Source: Rhizobium hidalgonense (GTDB lineage Bacteria; Pseudomonadota; Alphaproteobacteria; Rhizobiales; Rhizobiaceae). Taken from it: a stretch of DNA of 47,916 nt. A model generated the notes under the pieces. That model was given only the letters and a program-made list of their open reading frames with translations. It was not told where the DNA came from and did no database searches. Of this stretch, positions 37,859 to 47,017 are shown piece after piece (position 1 is the stretch's first letter; every line of letters begins with the position of its first letter). The position numbers and the translations under genes were made by a program. Location: positions 1 to 47,916 of the forward strand of contig NZ_LODW01000068.1 in the NCBI RefSeq assembly GCF_002914525.1, read 5' to 3'.

Positions 37859-40198
37859 TCAAGGCAGCGTATACGCAATCACATAATCGCCGGGCGTGGT
37901 GCCGACCGAGCCGTGGCCGCCGGCGACCATGACGACATATTGTTTGTTGTCATCGGCCGTATAGGTCATCGGCGTCGCTTGGCCGCCGGCCGGAAGCCGC
38001 GCCTGCCAGAGCTCTCGTCCGTTCGTCACGTCATAGGCCCTCAGATAGTTGTCGACGGCAGCACCGAGGAAGGCGACGCCGCCCTTGGTCAGCATCGGTC
38101 CGCCGATGCCCGGCACGCCGACCTTGAAGGGCAGGGGCAGCGGCGTCATGTCGTGCACGGTGCCGTTCTTGTGCATATAAGCGATCTTGCCGGTGCGCAG
38201 ATCGACGCCGGCTACATAACCCCATGGCGGCGCCTGACAGGGGATTTTCAACAGCCCAAGGAAAGGCCCCATGAAGACGCCGTAGGGCGCTCCGTCATTG
38301 CGGTTCAGCCCCTGTTCGCTGCCCTTCTCGTCCTGGCCACGCGGCGGAATGTCGGCGGCCGGCACCAGGCGCGAGGTGAAGGCGAGATAGGTCGGCATGC
38401 CGAACATGATCTGCCGCTCCGGATCGACCGCCACACTGCCCCAGTTGAAGGTGCCGAAATTGCCGGGATAGACGATCGTCCCCTTCAGCGAAGGCGGCGT
38501 GTAGCGGCCCTCGTAGTGGTAGCGGTGGAAGTCGATGCGGCAGGCGAGCTGATCAAACAGCGACACGCCCCACATGTCCTTTTCCTTCAGCGGTTCGGGC
38601 GAGAAGGTAAGGTCGGAAATCGGCTGCGTCGGCGACGTATGATCGCCGGAGACCGCGCCGCCTGGCGCTGCGATTTCCTTGACCGGGATGATGGGCTCAC
38701 CGCTGCGCCGGTCGAGCACATAGAGATCGCCCTGCTTGGTCGGGCCGACAAGGGCCGGAACCACGCTGCCATCCTGCTTCGTCAGGTCGATCAGCGCCGG
38801 CTGAGCCGGCACGTCCATGTCCCAGAGGTCGTGATGCACAGTCTGGCGCACCCAACGCAACTGGCCGGTGGCGATATCGAGGGCGACGATCGAGGACGAG
38901 AATTTCTCGACATTGTCGCTGCGGCCGATGCCGAGCTGGTCGGGCACCTGGTTGCCGAGCGGGATGTAGACCATGCCGAGCGCCTCGTCGACACTGAAGA
39001 CCGACCAGCTATTCGGTGAATTTGTGGTGTAGGTCTGGCCGGCGGCGAGCGGCGTCGTCACCTCGGGATTGCCGGAATCCCAGTTCCAGATCAGCGCGCC
39101 GGTCTTGATGTCGAAGGCGCGGATGACGCCGGATTGTTCCTCGGTGGAATAATTGTCGTTCACCGCCCCGCCGACGATGATCTTGCCGGCCACCGCGACC
39201 GGCGGCGAGGTGGAATAGTAATAACCGGCCGGGTTGAAGCGCATGCCGGTCTCCAGATGCAGCACGCCCTTATCGGCAAAATTGGTGCAGATCTTACCGT
39301 CCGCCGCATCGAGCGCGATCAGCCGGGCGTCCGAGGTCGGCAGGTAGACGCGTTCGGCGCAGGGCTGGCCGGCGGCGACGTCAGGATCGGCATAATAGGT
39401 GACGCCGCGGCAGGTCTGATGCTGCCGGTTGGGGTTCATGCCCGAATTGGCGTCGTATTTCCATTTCTCCTTGCCGGTCTTGGCGTCGAGCGCGATCGCC
39501 CAATTGTGCGGCGTGCAGAGATAGAGCGTGTCCTTCACCTTGAGCGGTGTCACCTGATAGGTCGTCTCGCCGACATCGTCCGGCCGCTTGACGTCGCCGG
39601 TCTGGTATCGCCATGCTTCCTTGAGAGTGGAGACGTTCTCCGCGTTGATCTGATCTAGCGGCGAATAGCGCTGGCCGAAAGGTGTGCGGCCATACTGGTG
39701 CCATTCTCCATCCGGCACGCTGCCGCCGAAGGCCGGATTGGCGGCGACCTTGTCGGCCGGCAGTTTGCCGGCGAGATCGTGCGGATCTGTCGTCATCGAA
39801 TAGAAGGCGACCAGGATGGCGAGAATCACCGGCACGGCGAGCGGCCACGGGTTGGCGCCGTAGGTGATGCCGGTCGGGCTGCGGAAGCCGAGCGGCCGGC
39901 GGATCCAGGGCGTCAGCAGCCAGAGCCCGAGCAGAATGATCATGCCGCCGCGCGGGCCGAGCTGCCACCAGTCGAAACCCACCTCCCATATCGCCCAGGC
40001 CAGCGCTGCGACGACGAGCACCGGATAGACCCAGAGCGCCACCGCCTTGCGCATCAGAAGCAGCCCGGCGGTGATCAGAAATATCAGCCCGGCGAACAGA
40101 TAGAAGACGCTGCCGCCGAGCGTGACGAGGTAGAGCCCGCCGCCGCCGAGGGTTAGCCCGATGATGATGAAGAGGATGGAGGTGACGACGATCGCCAT
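37859..40198 (-). CDS. gcd: Membrane-bound PQQ-dependent glucose/quinate/shikimate-type dehydrogenase
   Basis: A 779-residue quinoprotein. The N-terminal 130 residues form five membrane helices (ILFIIIGLTLGGGGLYLVTL to WPLAVPVILAILVAFYSM). The rest is an eight-bladed periplasmic propeller with PQQ signatures such as WHQYGRTPFGQRYSPLDQIN, TPHNWAIALDAKTGKEKWKYD, VHHDLWDMDVPAQPAL and GDLYVLDRRSGEPI. It oxidises an aldose (or quinate/shikimate) in the periplasm and passes electrons to ubiquinone. The glucose assignment is the likeliest member by length and N-terminus. No pqq genes are in the window, so cofactor must come from elsewhere. The start follows GGGAGA. Monocistronic. Confidence 0.93.
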   Translation of the reverse strand: MAIVVTSILFIIIGLTLGGGGLYLVTLGGSVFYLFAGLIFLITAGLLLMRKAVALWVYPVLVVAALAWAIWEVGFDWWQLGPRGGMIILLGLWLLTPWIRRPLGFRSPTGITYGANPWPLAVPVILAILVAFYSMTTDPHDLAGKLPADKVAANPAFGGSVPDGEWHQYGRTPFGQRYSPLDQINAENVSTLKEAWRYQTGDVKRPDDVGETTYQVTPLKVKDTLYLCTPHNWAIALDAKTGKEKWKYDANSGMNPNRQHQTCRGVTYYADPDVAAGQPCAERVYLPTSDARLIALDAADGKICTNFADKGVLHLETGMRFNPAGYYYSTSPPVAVAGKIIVGGAVNDNYSTEEQSGVIRAFDIKTGALIWNWDSGNPEVTTPLAAGQTYTTNSPNSWSVFSVDEALGMVYIPLGNQVPDQLGIGRSDNVEKFSSSIVALDIATGQLRWVRQTVHHDLWDMDVPAQPALIDLTKQDGSVVPALVGPTKQGDLYVLDRRSGEPIIPVKEIAAPGGAVSGDHTSPTQPISDLTFSPEPLKEKDMWGVSLFDQLACRIDFHRYHYEGRYTPPSLKGTIVYPGNFGTFNWGSVAVDPERQIMFGMPTYLAFTSRLVPAADIPPRGQDEKGSEQGLNRNDGAPYGVFMGPFLGLLKIPCQAPPWGYVAGVDLRTGKIAYMHKNGTVHDMTPLPLPFKVGVPGIGGPMLTKGGVAFLGAAVDNYLRAYDVTNGRELWQARLPAGGQATPMTYTADDNKQYVVMVAGGHGSVGTTPGDYVIAYTLP

Positions 40199-40340
40199 AA
40201 GGCTGTCTCCCGCTTGATTTAGCCGGGTGGAGGATCGGCGGAAAAGTCCCGCCGATCAGCCAGATAGCGCGAAGGAGATGCCTTTCAACGGCCGCATTTG
40301 CCGCAGGCCGGCGTCACGGTACGGTTGTATTGAACCCCGC

Positions 40341-41843
40341 TCACGTCCCGCAGAAGGTCGCGAGCACCTGTTCGCTCGGCTTCGGCGGCTCCATGTAGGC
40401 GGCAAAGCCCGGCTGGTCCTCATAGGGTTTCGCCAGCACGGTCAGCAGCGCCTCGAACAGCGAGAAATCGCCGTTTTCCACCGCCGCCTCGATCGCTTGT
40501 TCGATCCGATGATTGCGCGGGATGAAGGCCGGATTGACACTGCGCATGGCCATACTGCGCTCAGCGGCCGTCTGCGGATCGCGCGACAGCCTCCCGTGCC
40601 ATTGCGCAAGCCAGGGCGCGCAGGCCTCCGGTTCGCGAAAACTCGCCGCAAAGCTTGGCTCTGCGGTCTCGTCGCCGGCAAGATCCGACAGCCGCCGGAA
40701 GGTGAGGGTAAAATCCGCACCCTGCGCCTGCATCAGCGACAGCAATGCCTGCACCAGTTCGAGATCCCCGTCCTCTTCGCCGGCAAGGCCGATTTTTCCC
40801 AGCATGCCAGCCAGCCAATGCGCCTGGAAGCGTTCGCCATAGGATCGGATTACGCCATTCGCCTTATCAACAGCGCCATCGGGCTCTTCGTCGATCAGCG
40901 GCAGCAGCGTTTCGCCGAGCCTTGCCAGGTTCCATTGGCCGATGCCGGGCTGGTTGGCATAGGCATAGCGGCCATGCTGGTCGATCGACGAGAAGACGGT
41001 TGCCGGATCATAGGCATCCACAAAGGCACAGGGGCCGAAATCGATGGTCTCGCCGGAGACGGTCATATTGTCGGTGTTCATCACCCCATGGATGAAGCCG
41101 ACATGCAGCCAGCGGGCAATCAGCGACGCCTGGCGCTCGGAGACGGCTGAAAACAGGGCGAGATAGGGATTGTCGGCTTCTTTCAGGGCTGGATAGTGCC
41201 GGTCGATGACATAATCGGCGAGCGCCCGCACGCCGTCGGTATCGCCTCTGGCCGCGAAGAACTGGAAGGTGCCGACCCGGATATGGCTGGCAGCCACCCG
41301 GGTGAAGACGGCGCCCGGCAGCACCTCTTCACGATAGACCGGTTCGCCGGTCGTCACCGCCGCCAGCGCCCGCGTTGCCGGAATGCCGAGCGCAAACATC
41401 GCCTCGCTGACGATATATTCCCGCAGTACCGGCCCGATTGCCGCCCGCCCGTCGCCGCGTCGCGAAAAAGGCGTCGGTCCGGCGCCCTTCAGCTGGATAT
41501 CGAAGCGTCTGCCGCTGCGGTCGACTACCTCGCCGAGCAGGATCGCCCGCCCGTCGCCGAGCTGCGGCGAGAAGCCGCCGAACTGATGTCCGGCATAGGC
41601 CATCGCCAGTGGTTCGGCCCCTTCGGGAACAAGATTGCCGGAGAAGATCGCAGCACCGTCGCGGCGCAAGGCGGCGACGTCGAGCCCGAGTTCGGCGGCC
41701 AGCGGCTCGTTCAGCTTGATCAGCCAGGGCTCCGCCACCGGCGTCGGCACTTGCGGCGCAAAGAAGCGCTGCGGCAAACCGACATAGCTGTTGTCGAACG
41801 GAAAGGCGGCACCGGGCCGGTTTGTCTGAAGGGCGGAGGTCAT
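40341..41843 (-). CDS. selO: Protein adenylyltransferase SelO (YdiU family)
   Basis: A 500-residue pseudokinase that transfers AMP from ATP to protein side chains. Seen: QLGDGRAILLGEV (95-107), the nucleotide-contacting Lys119 (FDIQLKGAG), RREYIVSEAM-like helix (about 141-149), the catalytic-site GVMNTDN (253-259) and DFG (268-270). It ends FCGT: the cysteine three residues from the end (Cys498) occupies the place of selenocysteine in animal SelO. The family role is redox-linked AMPylation under oxidative stress. The first ATG (41843) fits the family N-terminus, though no strong ribosome site precedes it. Confidence 0.94.
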   Translation of the reverse strand: MTSALQTNRPGAAFPFDNSYVGLPQRFFAPQVPTPVAEPWLIKLNEPLAAELGLDVAALRRDGAAIFSGNLVPEGAEPLAMAYAGHQFGGFSPQLGDGRAILLGEVVDRSGRRFDIQLKGAGPTPFSRRGDGRAAIGPVLREYIVSEAMFALGIPATRALAAVTTGEPVYREEVLPGAVFTRVAASHIRVGTFQFFAARGDTDGVRALADYVIDRHYPALKEADNPYLALFSAVSERQASLIARWLHVGFIHGVMNTDNMTVSGETIDFGPCAFVDAYDPATVFSSIDQHGRYAYANQPGIGQWNLARLGETLLPLIDEEPDGAVDKANGVIRSYGERFQAHWLAGMLGKIGLAGEEDGDLELVQALLSLMQAQGADFTLTFRRLSDLAGDETAEPSFAASFREPEACAPWLAQWHGRLSRDPQTAAERSMAMRSVNPAFIPRNHRIEQAIEAAVENGDFSLFEALLTVLAKPYEDQPGFAAYMEPPKPSEQVLATFCGT

Positions 41844-42096
41844 GGCTCATAGGTAGGGCCGGGACGGCTGCGGCGCAAGCCGGGTTACCGGGGATAAGGC
41901 CCTTCACGGAGAACAGGACGATGCAAGGAATCGTGATCCGCCTTTACCTCTCGGCAAGGCAGCATTGCCATAAAGGACATAGCACTGCCATGTTCGCAGG
42001 CGTATAGCAGATCGTCTCCCCTTGGCATTTGCCATGTCATCCCCCGCGGCCTTGCTGCCTCCTGCTCCGCCGCGCCACCGTGAGTGATCCCGGACG

Positions 42097-43554
42097 ATGT
42101 CGGATCAGATTTACCAGGCGCCGATGGTTCGGCGCGCCGCGCCCAATTTCCGGGTGATCGCGATGATCGTCGCGAGTGCGATGCTGATGGAAAATATCGA
42201 TGCGACCGTGCTGGCGACCGCGCTGCCCACCATGGCGCGCGATTTCGCCGTCAGTGCGCCGGCCATGTCGATCGCGCTGACCTCCTATCTCCTCAGCCTG
42301 GCGATCTTCATTCCGGCGAGCGGCCGGATGGCCGATAGTTTCGGCTCCCGCACCGTCTTCCGCGCGGCAATCGCCGTCTTCGTGATCGGCTCCATCCTCT
42401 GTGCGCTGGCGCCGACGCTGTCCTTCCTGGTGCTGGCGCGGCTGTTGCAGGGCGTCGGCGGCGCGATGATGATGCCGGTCGGGCGCCTTGTGCTGATGCG
42501 CAGCGTCGCGCGCAGGGATATGGTCAGCGCCATGTCCTGGCTGCTGGTGCCGGCGCTGATCGGCCCGATCGTCGGCCCGCCGCTCGGCGGCTTCTTCGTC
42601 ACCTACCTCGACTGGCGCTGGATCTTCTACATCAACGTGCCGATCGGCATCATCGGCATGATCTTCGTCTCGATTTACATCGACGAGGTGAAGGGTAAGG
42701 CAAGCGGTCCCTTCGATACGATCGGCTTCATCCTCTCCGGGCTCTCGCTCGGCTCGCTGCTCTTCGGCTTCGAAATGTCGAGCCACGAAGGCGAGGGTGC
42801 CTTCTCGATGTTCCTGATATCAGTCGGCCTGCTCTTCGGCATAGCCTATCTCAGGCATGCCCGAAGGCATCCGTCGCCGATCATGGATTTTTCGTTGATG
42901 AAGGTGCCGAGCTTCGGGACGTCTGTCATCGCCGGTTCGCTGACGCGCATCACGCAAGGGGCGCAACCCTTCCTGCTGCCGCTGCTTTTCCAGATCGGCT
43001 TCGGCCTGTCGGCGGCGGCGGCCGGCCAGATCGTCATCGCGACTGCGCTCGGCTCGCTCGCCATGAAGCCGATGGCGAAATTCGTCTTCAGTCGGCTCGG
43101 CTTCCGCCGCAGCCTCATCCTCAACGGCATCCTCGGCACGGTCGGCTATGCGCTCTGCGCCGCCTTCCGGCCGGATTGGCCGATGCCGCTGATCTTCGTC
43201 GTGCTGGTGCTCAGCGCCTTCTTCCTGTCGTTCCAGTTCACCGCCTATAACACCATTGCCTATGACGAGATCGACAAGGAGCGGATGAGTTCGGCGACGA
43301 GTTTCTACGCGACCTTCCAGCAGCTGATGCTGTCGCTCGGCATCTGCATCGGGGCCTTGGTGCTGCACGGTTCGATGGCCTTCAACAATGTCGAAACGCC
43401 TGATCTCGGCGATTTCTCCACCGCCTTCATCGTCGTCACCCTCATCTCGATCACCGCTACCGTCTGGAACCTGCGTTTCTCGCCGACCGCTGGCGAGGAG
43501 ATCAGCGGCTATAAGGCGAAGCGGACGAAGGTGGCTGGAGAAACAAAGGCTTGA
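42097..43554 (+). CDS. MFS exporter (DHA2-type, EmrB/QacA-like)
   Basis: A 485-residue inner-membrane transporter with about 14 helices. Seen: LMENIDATVLATALPTMARDFAV (TM1 motif D1 of DHA2), GRMADSFGSRTVFRAAIAVF (motif A), RLLQGVGGAMMMPVGRLVLMR (motif B) and LVPALIGPIVGPPLGGFFVTYLDWRWIFYINVP (motif C). No adaptor protein gene is adjacent, unlike the pump at 20103. The substrate is unknown. The start at ATG 42097 has a poor ribosome site. The gap 41844-42096 holds no other gene I can support. Confidence 0.92.
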   Translation: MSDQIYQAPMVRRAAPNFRVIAMIVASAMLMENIDATVLATALPTMARDFAVSAPAMSIALTSYLLSLAIFIPASGRMADSFGSRTVFRAAIAVFVIGSILCALAPTLSFLVLARLLQGVGGAMMMPVGRLVLMRSVARRDMVSAMSWLLVPALIGPIVGPPLGGFFVTYLDWRWIFYINVPIGIIGMIFVSIYIDEVKGKASGPFDTIGFILSGLSLGSLLFGFEMSSHEGEGAFSMFLISVGLLFGIAYLRHARRHPSPIMDFSLMKVPSFGTSVIAGSLTRITQGAQPFLLPLLFQIGFGLSAAAAGQIVIATALGSLAMKPMAKFVFSRLGFRRSLILNGILGTVGYALCAAFRPDWPMPLIFVVLVLSAFFLSFQFTAYNTIAYDEIDKERMSSATSFYATFQQLMLSLGICIGALVLHGSMAFNNVETPDLGDFSTAFIVVTLISITATVWNLRFSPTAGEEISGYKAKRTKVAGETKA

Positions 43555-43589
43555 CGCGCGTCATTTGAATCAAATTCTGCGCTTCACAC

Positions 43590-44114
43590 TCAGTCCTTAT
43601 CCTCCATATCAGCCGCCATTTCCGCGAGCTTGCGCACAGTGTTGAGATTGCGCGAGGTGCCGGCTTTCAGCGCCGGCAGCTTCAGTTTCGAGCGGCCGGA
43701 TCCATTCGGATAATGCACATAGATCTCCCGGCCGGCGAGCTTCGCCTCCTCGCCATCGGGCGCCACTATTTTATCGAGCGCATCGTCGGCTGCCTTTTCG
43801 GGCAGGAAGTAGACCAGCAGGAAATTCGGCTTGGCATCGGGGAAGGGAGCTTTGGCGGCAATCGCCTCAAGCTCCTTGCGGGTGCGCACCATCACAGCCG
43901 GCCGCTTACCCATCTTCTGGCCGAGCGCCGCGTCGAGCTTTTCCTCGACTGCCGTTTCTTTCTCATCCGAGCGGAACAGCACATTGCCGCTCTGGATGTA
44001 GGTCTTCACATCCCTGAAGCCGAGATCCTCGCAGATCGCCTTGAGTTCAGCCATCGGTAGCGAGGCGGTGCCACCGACGTTTACGGCGCGGAGCAGGGCG
44101 ATATAGATGGGCAT
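43590..44114 (-). CDS. DUF1697 family protein
   Basis: A 174-residue cytoplasmic protein. MPIYIALLRAVNVGGTASLPMAELKAICEDLGF...VKTYIQSGNVLF is the unmistakable DUF1697 N-terminus, and the C-terminal LKAGTSRNLNTVRKLAEMA is equally typical. Function unknown; the fold is ferredoxin-like. The start is ATG 44114, behind GGAGAAAG; the frame is open upstream without coding character. It is the next gene downstream of oligopeptidase B on the same strand (54 bp after its stop), so possibly co-transcribed. Confidence 0.92.
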   Translation of the reverse strand: MPIYIALLRAVNVGGTASLPMAELKAICEDLGFRDVKTYIQSGNVLFRSDEKETAVEEKLDAALGQKMGKRPAVMVRTRKELEAIAAKAPFPDAKPNFLLVYFLPEKAADDALDKIVAPDGEEAKLAGREIYVHYPNGSGRSKLKLPALKAGTSRNLNTVRKLAEMAADMEDKD

Positions 44115-44168
44115 TTCTTTCTCCGCGGATGGTGTGCCGTGTCGCACCCCCCAAAACCCCCAAACCCC

Positions 44169-46277
44169 TCACATCTTCCCCGCCACCTTGATCGCAAACG
44201 CATACTCGAACGCGATCTCCTCAAGCCGCTGGAACCGTCCCGACGCCCCGCCGTGGCCGGCGTCCATATTCGTCTTGAGCAGGATCGGCGCCGCGCCGGT
44301 CGTCTTCTCGCGCAGCTTCGCAACCCATTTGGCCGGCTCCCAATAGGTGACGCGCGGGTCGGTCAGGCCGCCGAGTGCCAGGATCGGCGGGTAGGCTTTG
44401 GCGCCGACATTGTCATAGGGCGAATAGGCAGCGATCTGTTCGTATTCTTCTTTGCTGTCGATCGGGTTGCCCCATTCCGGCCATTCCGGCGGCGTCAGCG
44501 GCAGCGTATCGTCCAGCATGGTGTTGAGCACGTCGACGAAGGGAACGGCGGCGATGAGGCCGGCGAATTTCTCCGGCGCCATATTGGCAATTGCACCCAT
44601 CAGCATGCCGCCGGCCGAGCCGCCTTCGGCGATAATCTTCGCGTAAGAGGTGAACTTCTGTTGATTCAGATAGTCGGCGGCTGCGACGAAGTCCTTGAAG
44701 GTATTCGTCTTCTTGTCCATCTTGCCGTCTTCGTACCAGGCGAAACCCTTGTCCTTGCCGCCGCGGATATGGGCGATGGCATAGACGAAGCCGCGGTCGG
44801 CAAGCGACAGGCAATTGGTGTTGAAACCGGCCGGAATGGTGATGCCGTAGGCGCCGTAGCCGTAGAGCAGGCAGGGCGCGCTGCCGTCGAGGGCAGTGTC
44901 CTTGCGATAGAGCAGGGTGACCGGCACCTTCTCGCCGTCCCACGCCGGAGCGAAGACGCGGCGGGTGACATAGTCGTCGGGATTGTGGCCCGACGGCACT
45001 TCCTGCGTCTTCAACAGCGTGCGCTCGCGCGTCACCATGTTGTAGTCGTAGAGCTGCGATGGCGTCGTCATCGAGGAATAGGAGAAGCGGATGATATCCG
45101 TGTCATATTCCGCCGCACCCGAAAGCCCCAGCGAATAGGCTTCCTCGGCAAAGGCGATCGCATGTTCCTCGCCGGTCGCCCGGTCGCGGATCATGATCTG
45201 CGGCAGCCCGTCTTTGCGCTCCAGCCACAGAAGATGGCGGGCATAGGCCATGTGGCTGATGATCAAAGTGCCGGGCTTGTGGGCAACCACTTCGCGCCAG
45301 TTCTCCTTGCCCGGATTGTCCACCGGCGCTTCCATGATCTTGAAATCCTTGGCGCCGCCGTCATTGGTCAGGATGTAGAAGACGTCGCCGCCCTCGGTCA
45401 GCGAATATTCGATGCCTTCCTCGCGCGCCGCCACCAGTTTCGGCTCGGCCGTCAGGTCCGTGGTCGACAGCAGCCGGTATTCGCTGGTTTCATGGTCATG
45501 AATGTCGATATAGATGACATCGTCGAGCAGCGAGCCGCCGACGCCCATGAAGAAGCCGGCATCGGCTTCCTCATAGACCAGCCGGTCTTCCGACTGCGGC
45601 CGGCCGACAATATGGTGGAACACCTTCGAAGGCCGGTGGTTCTCATCGAGCGCCGAATAGAAGAAGCTCTTGCCGTCGGGCGCCCAGACGCCGCCGCCGC
45701 CGGTATTCTCGATCCGGTCCGCAAGGTCTTCGCCCGTGGAGAGGTCGCGGACCTTCAATGTGAAGAACTCCGAGCCCTTGTCGTCATAGCCCCAGATGCC
45801 GCGGCTGTGGTCGCTCGTATGGTCGAGACCGGCGAGGCGGAAATAGGCCTTGCCGGCCGCTTCCTTGTCGCCGTCGAGCAACACGGTGCGGATCGTCTCG
45901 TCGGCAACGTTGCCATCACGGGCAATGCGGAAATAACGCGGCTGTTCGCCGCCGGTGACATAGAATGTGCCGTAGGCATAGGCGCCGTCCTTCATCGGCA
46001 CCGAGCTGTCGTCTTCCTTGATACGGCCGCGCATTTCGGCAAACAGCGCCTTTTGCAGCGGCTTGGTGTCCTCCATCGCCGCGTTCATATAGGCGTTTTC
46101 GGCTTCGAGATACCGGCGGATCTCAGGGTCGAGGATCGACGGATCCTTGAACATCGCCTGCCAATTGTCGGCGCGCAGCCAGGCATAGTCGTCCGTGCGG
46201 GTAATGCCGTGGCGCGTATCGGAGATGGGCTTCTTCGGTGCGGCGGGCGGTGTCGGCAGGCTCTTAAAAACGGACAA
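44169..46277 (-). CDS. ptrB: Oligopeptidase B (S9 family serine peptidase)
   Basis: A 702-residue prolyl-oligopeptidase-fold enzyme that cuts short peptides after basic residues. An N-terminal seven-bladed propeller (about 70-420) is followed by the alpha/beta-hydrolase domain: Ser554 in EGGSAGGMLMGAI, Asp640 in GGLTDPRVTYWEP and His675 in DAGHGGASGR. LLYGYGAYGITIPAGFN and FVYAIAHIRGGKDKG are typical of the subfamily. The start is probably TTG 46277, 8 nt after GGAG, giving the usual N-terminus SVFKSLPTPPAAPKKP. The open frame continues to 46421 but with no family similarity. No signal peptide, so cytoplasmic. Confidence 0.93.
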   Translation of the reverse strand: MSVFKSLPTPPAAPKKPISDTRHGITRTDDYAWLRADNWQAMFKDPSILDPEIRRYLEAENAYMNAAMEDTKPLQKALFAEMRGRIKEDDSSVPMKDGAYAYGTFYVTGGEQPRYFRIARDGNVADETIRTVLLDGDKEAAGKAYFRLAGLDHTSDHSRGIWGYDDKGSEFFTLKVRDLSTGEDLADRIENTGGGGVWAPDGKSFFYSALDENHRPSKVFHHIVGRPQSEDRLVYEEADAGFFMGVGGSLLDDVIYIDIHDHETSEYRLLSTTDLTAEPKLVAAREEGIEYSLTEGGDVFYILTNDGGAKDFKIMEAPVDNPGKENWREVVAHKPGTLIISHMAYARHLLWLERKDGLPQIMIRDRATGEEHAIAFAEEAYSLGLSGAAEYDTDIIRFSYSSMTTPSQLYDYNMVTRERTLLKTQEVPSGHNPDDYVTRRVFAPAWDGEKVPVTLLYRKDTALDGSAPCLLYGYGAYGITIPAGFNTNCLSLADRGFVYAIAHIRGGKDKGFAWYEDGKMDKKTNTFKDFVAAADYLNQQKFTSYAKIIAEGGSAGGMLMGAIANMAPEKFAGLIAAVPFVDVLNTMLDDTLPLTPPEWPEWGNPIDSKEEYEQIAAYSPYDNVGAKAYPPILALGGLTDPRVTYWEPAKWVAKLREKTTGAAPILLKTNMDAGHGGASGRFQRLEEIAFEYAFAIKVAGKM

Positions 46278-46531
46278 GGAATGGCTCCGGATCGGGATAT
46301 CGGGTTGGCAAGAGATAGAGGCGCACTGGTTCGGGATCAAGCGGCAAGGCTGCGCCAAGGCCATGGATAACCTTCCACAGGCTGGGAGGCCGCCCTGCCG
46401 GCTCTGCCTTGATGTCACCACAATATTTAAGAATGTCCGCTATCGCTGAGCGAAATTTGCACGTGCCAAGCCCCCGGCAAGCTGCCCGGGGCAAGGTGAA
46501 GAATGGACAACAGTAAGGGATTTTCTCCGCA

Positions 46532-46921
46532 ATGCCGAAACGTCTGCTCCTGTTCGTATCCCTCCTTGGCCTTGCTGCCCCCGCCTTCGCCGTCGATCCG
46601 GCCATCAAGAAGCAGCTGGAAAAACTCGATCCCTCTACCCGGCTGGAGCAGAGCTGCGACACCGAGGCGATGAGCCGCATCAACAGCGACAGCACCGGCT
46701 TCAAGCCCGACAAGGTGATCGCCTATACGTTCAAGGATCCGGTCGCCGGCGACAATTCGCTGCAGGCGCCCGGAGCCGTCTTCCGCAGCAAAGGCGACTG
46801 GTACCATCTCTCCTACAATTGCATCACCGGTCCGCAGCATATCAACGTGCGCGAGCTCGACTACCAGATCGGGGAGAAGGTGCCGCGCGAGAAGTGGGAC
46901 AAATATTATCTTTACGATTGA
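46532..46921 (+). CDS. DUF930 family secreted protein
   Basis: A 129-residue exported protein. The Sec signal peptide is at 1-20 (MPKRLLLFVSLLGLAAPAFA). The mature domain has the DUF930 pattern: LEKLDPSTRLEQSCDTEAM, VIAYTFKDPVAGDNSLQAPG, AVFRSKGDWYHLSYNC, with two cysteines probably bonded. Function unknown; the family is mostly found in Rhizobiales. The start follows AAGGGA at a long spacing. Divergent from ptrB. The deacetylase-like gene follows 96 bp later on the same strand. Confidence 0.88.
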   Translation: MPKRLLLFVSLLGLAAPAFAVDPAIKKQLEKLDPSTRLEQSCDTEAMSRINSDSTGFKPDKVIAYTFKDPVAGDNSLQAPGAVFRSKGDWYHLSYNCITGPQHINVRELDYQIGEKVPREKWDKYYLYD

Positions 46922-47017
46922 TGCCGCATTTATTCCGGCTGCGGTGACATTGGGCCACATGGCGCCATGCAACTGCACCCGCTAAAATCGACGGACCTAA
47001 ATCGTAGAAGCCCTGAC

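Noticed and set aside
37709..39019. Plus-strand open frame of 436 codons
   Set aside because: Antisense of gcd; no ribosome site and no domain.
44139..46370. Plus-strand open frame of 743 codons
   Set aside because: Exact antisense of oligopeptidase B; Arg/Val/Ala-rich composition without domains. A product of high GC content.
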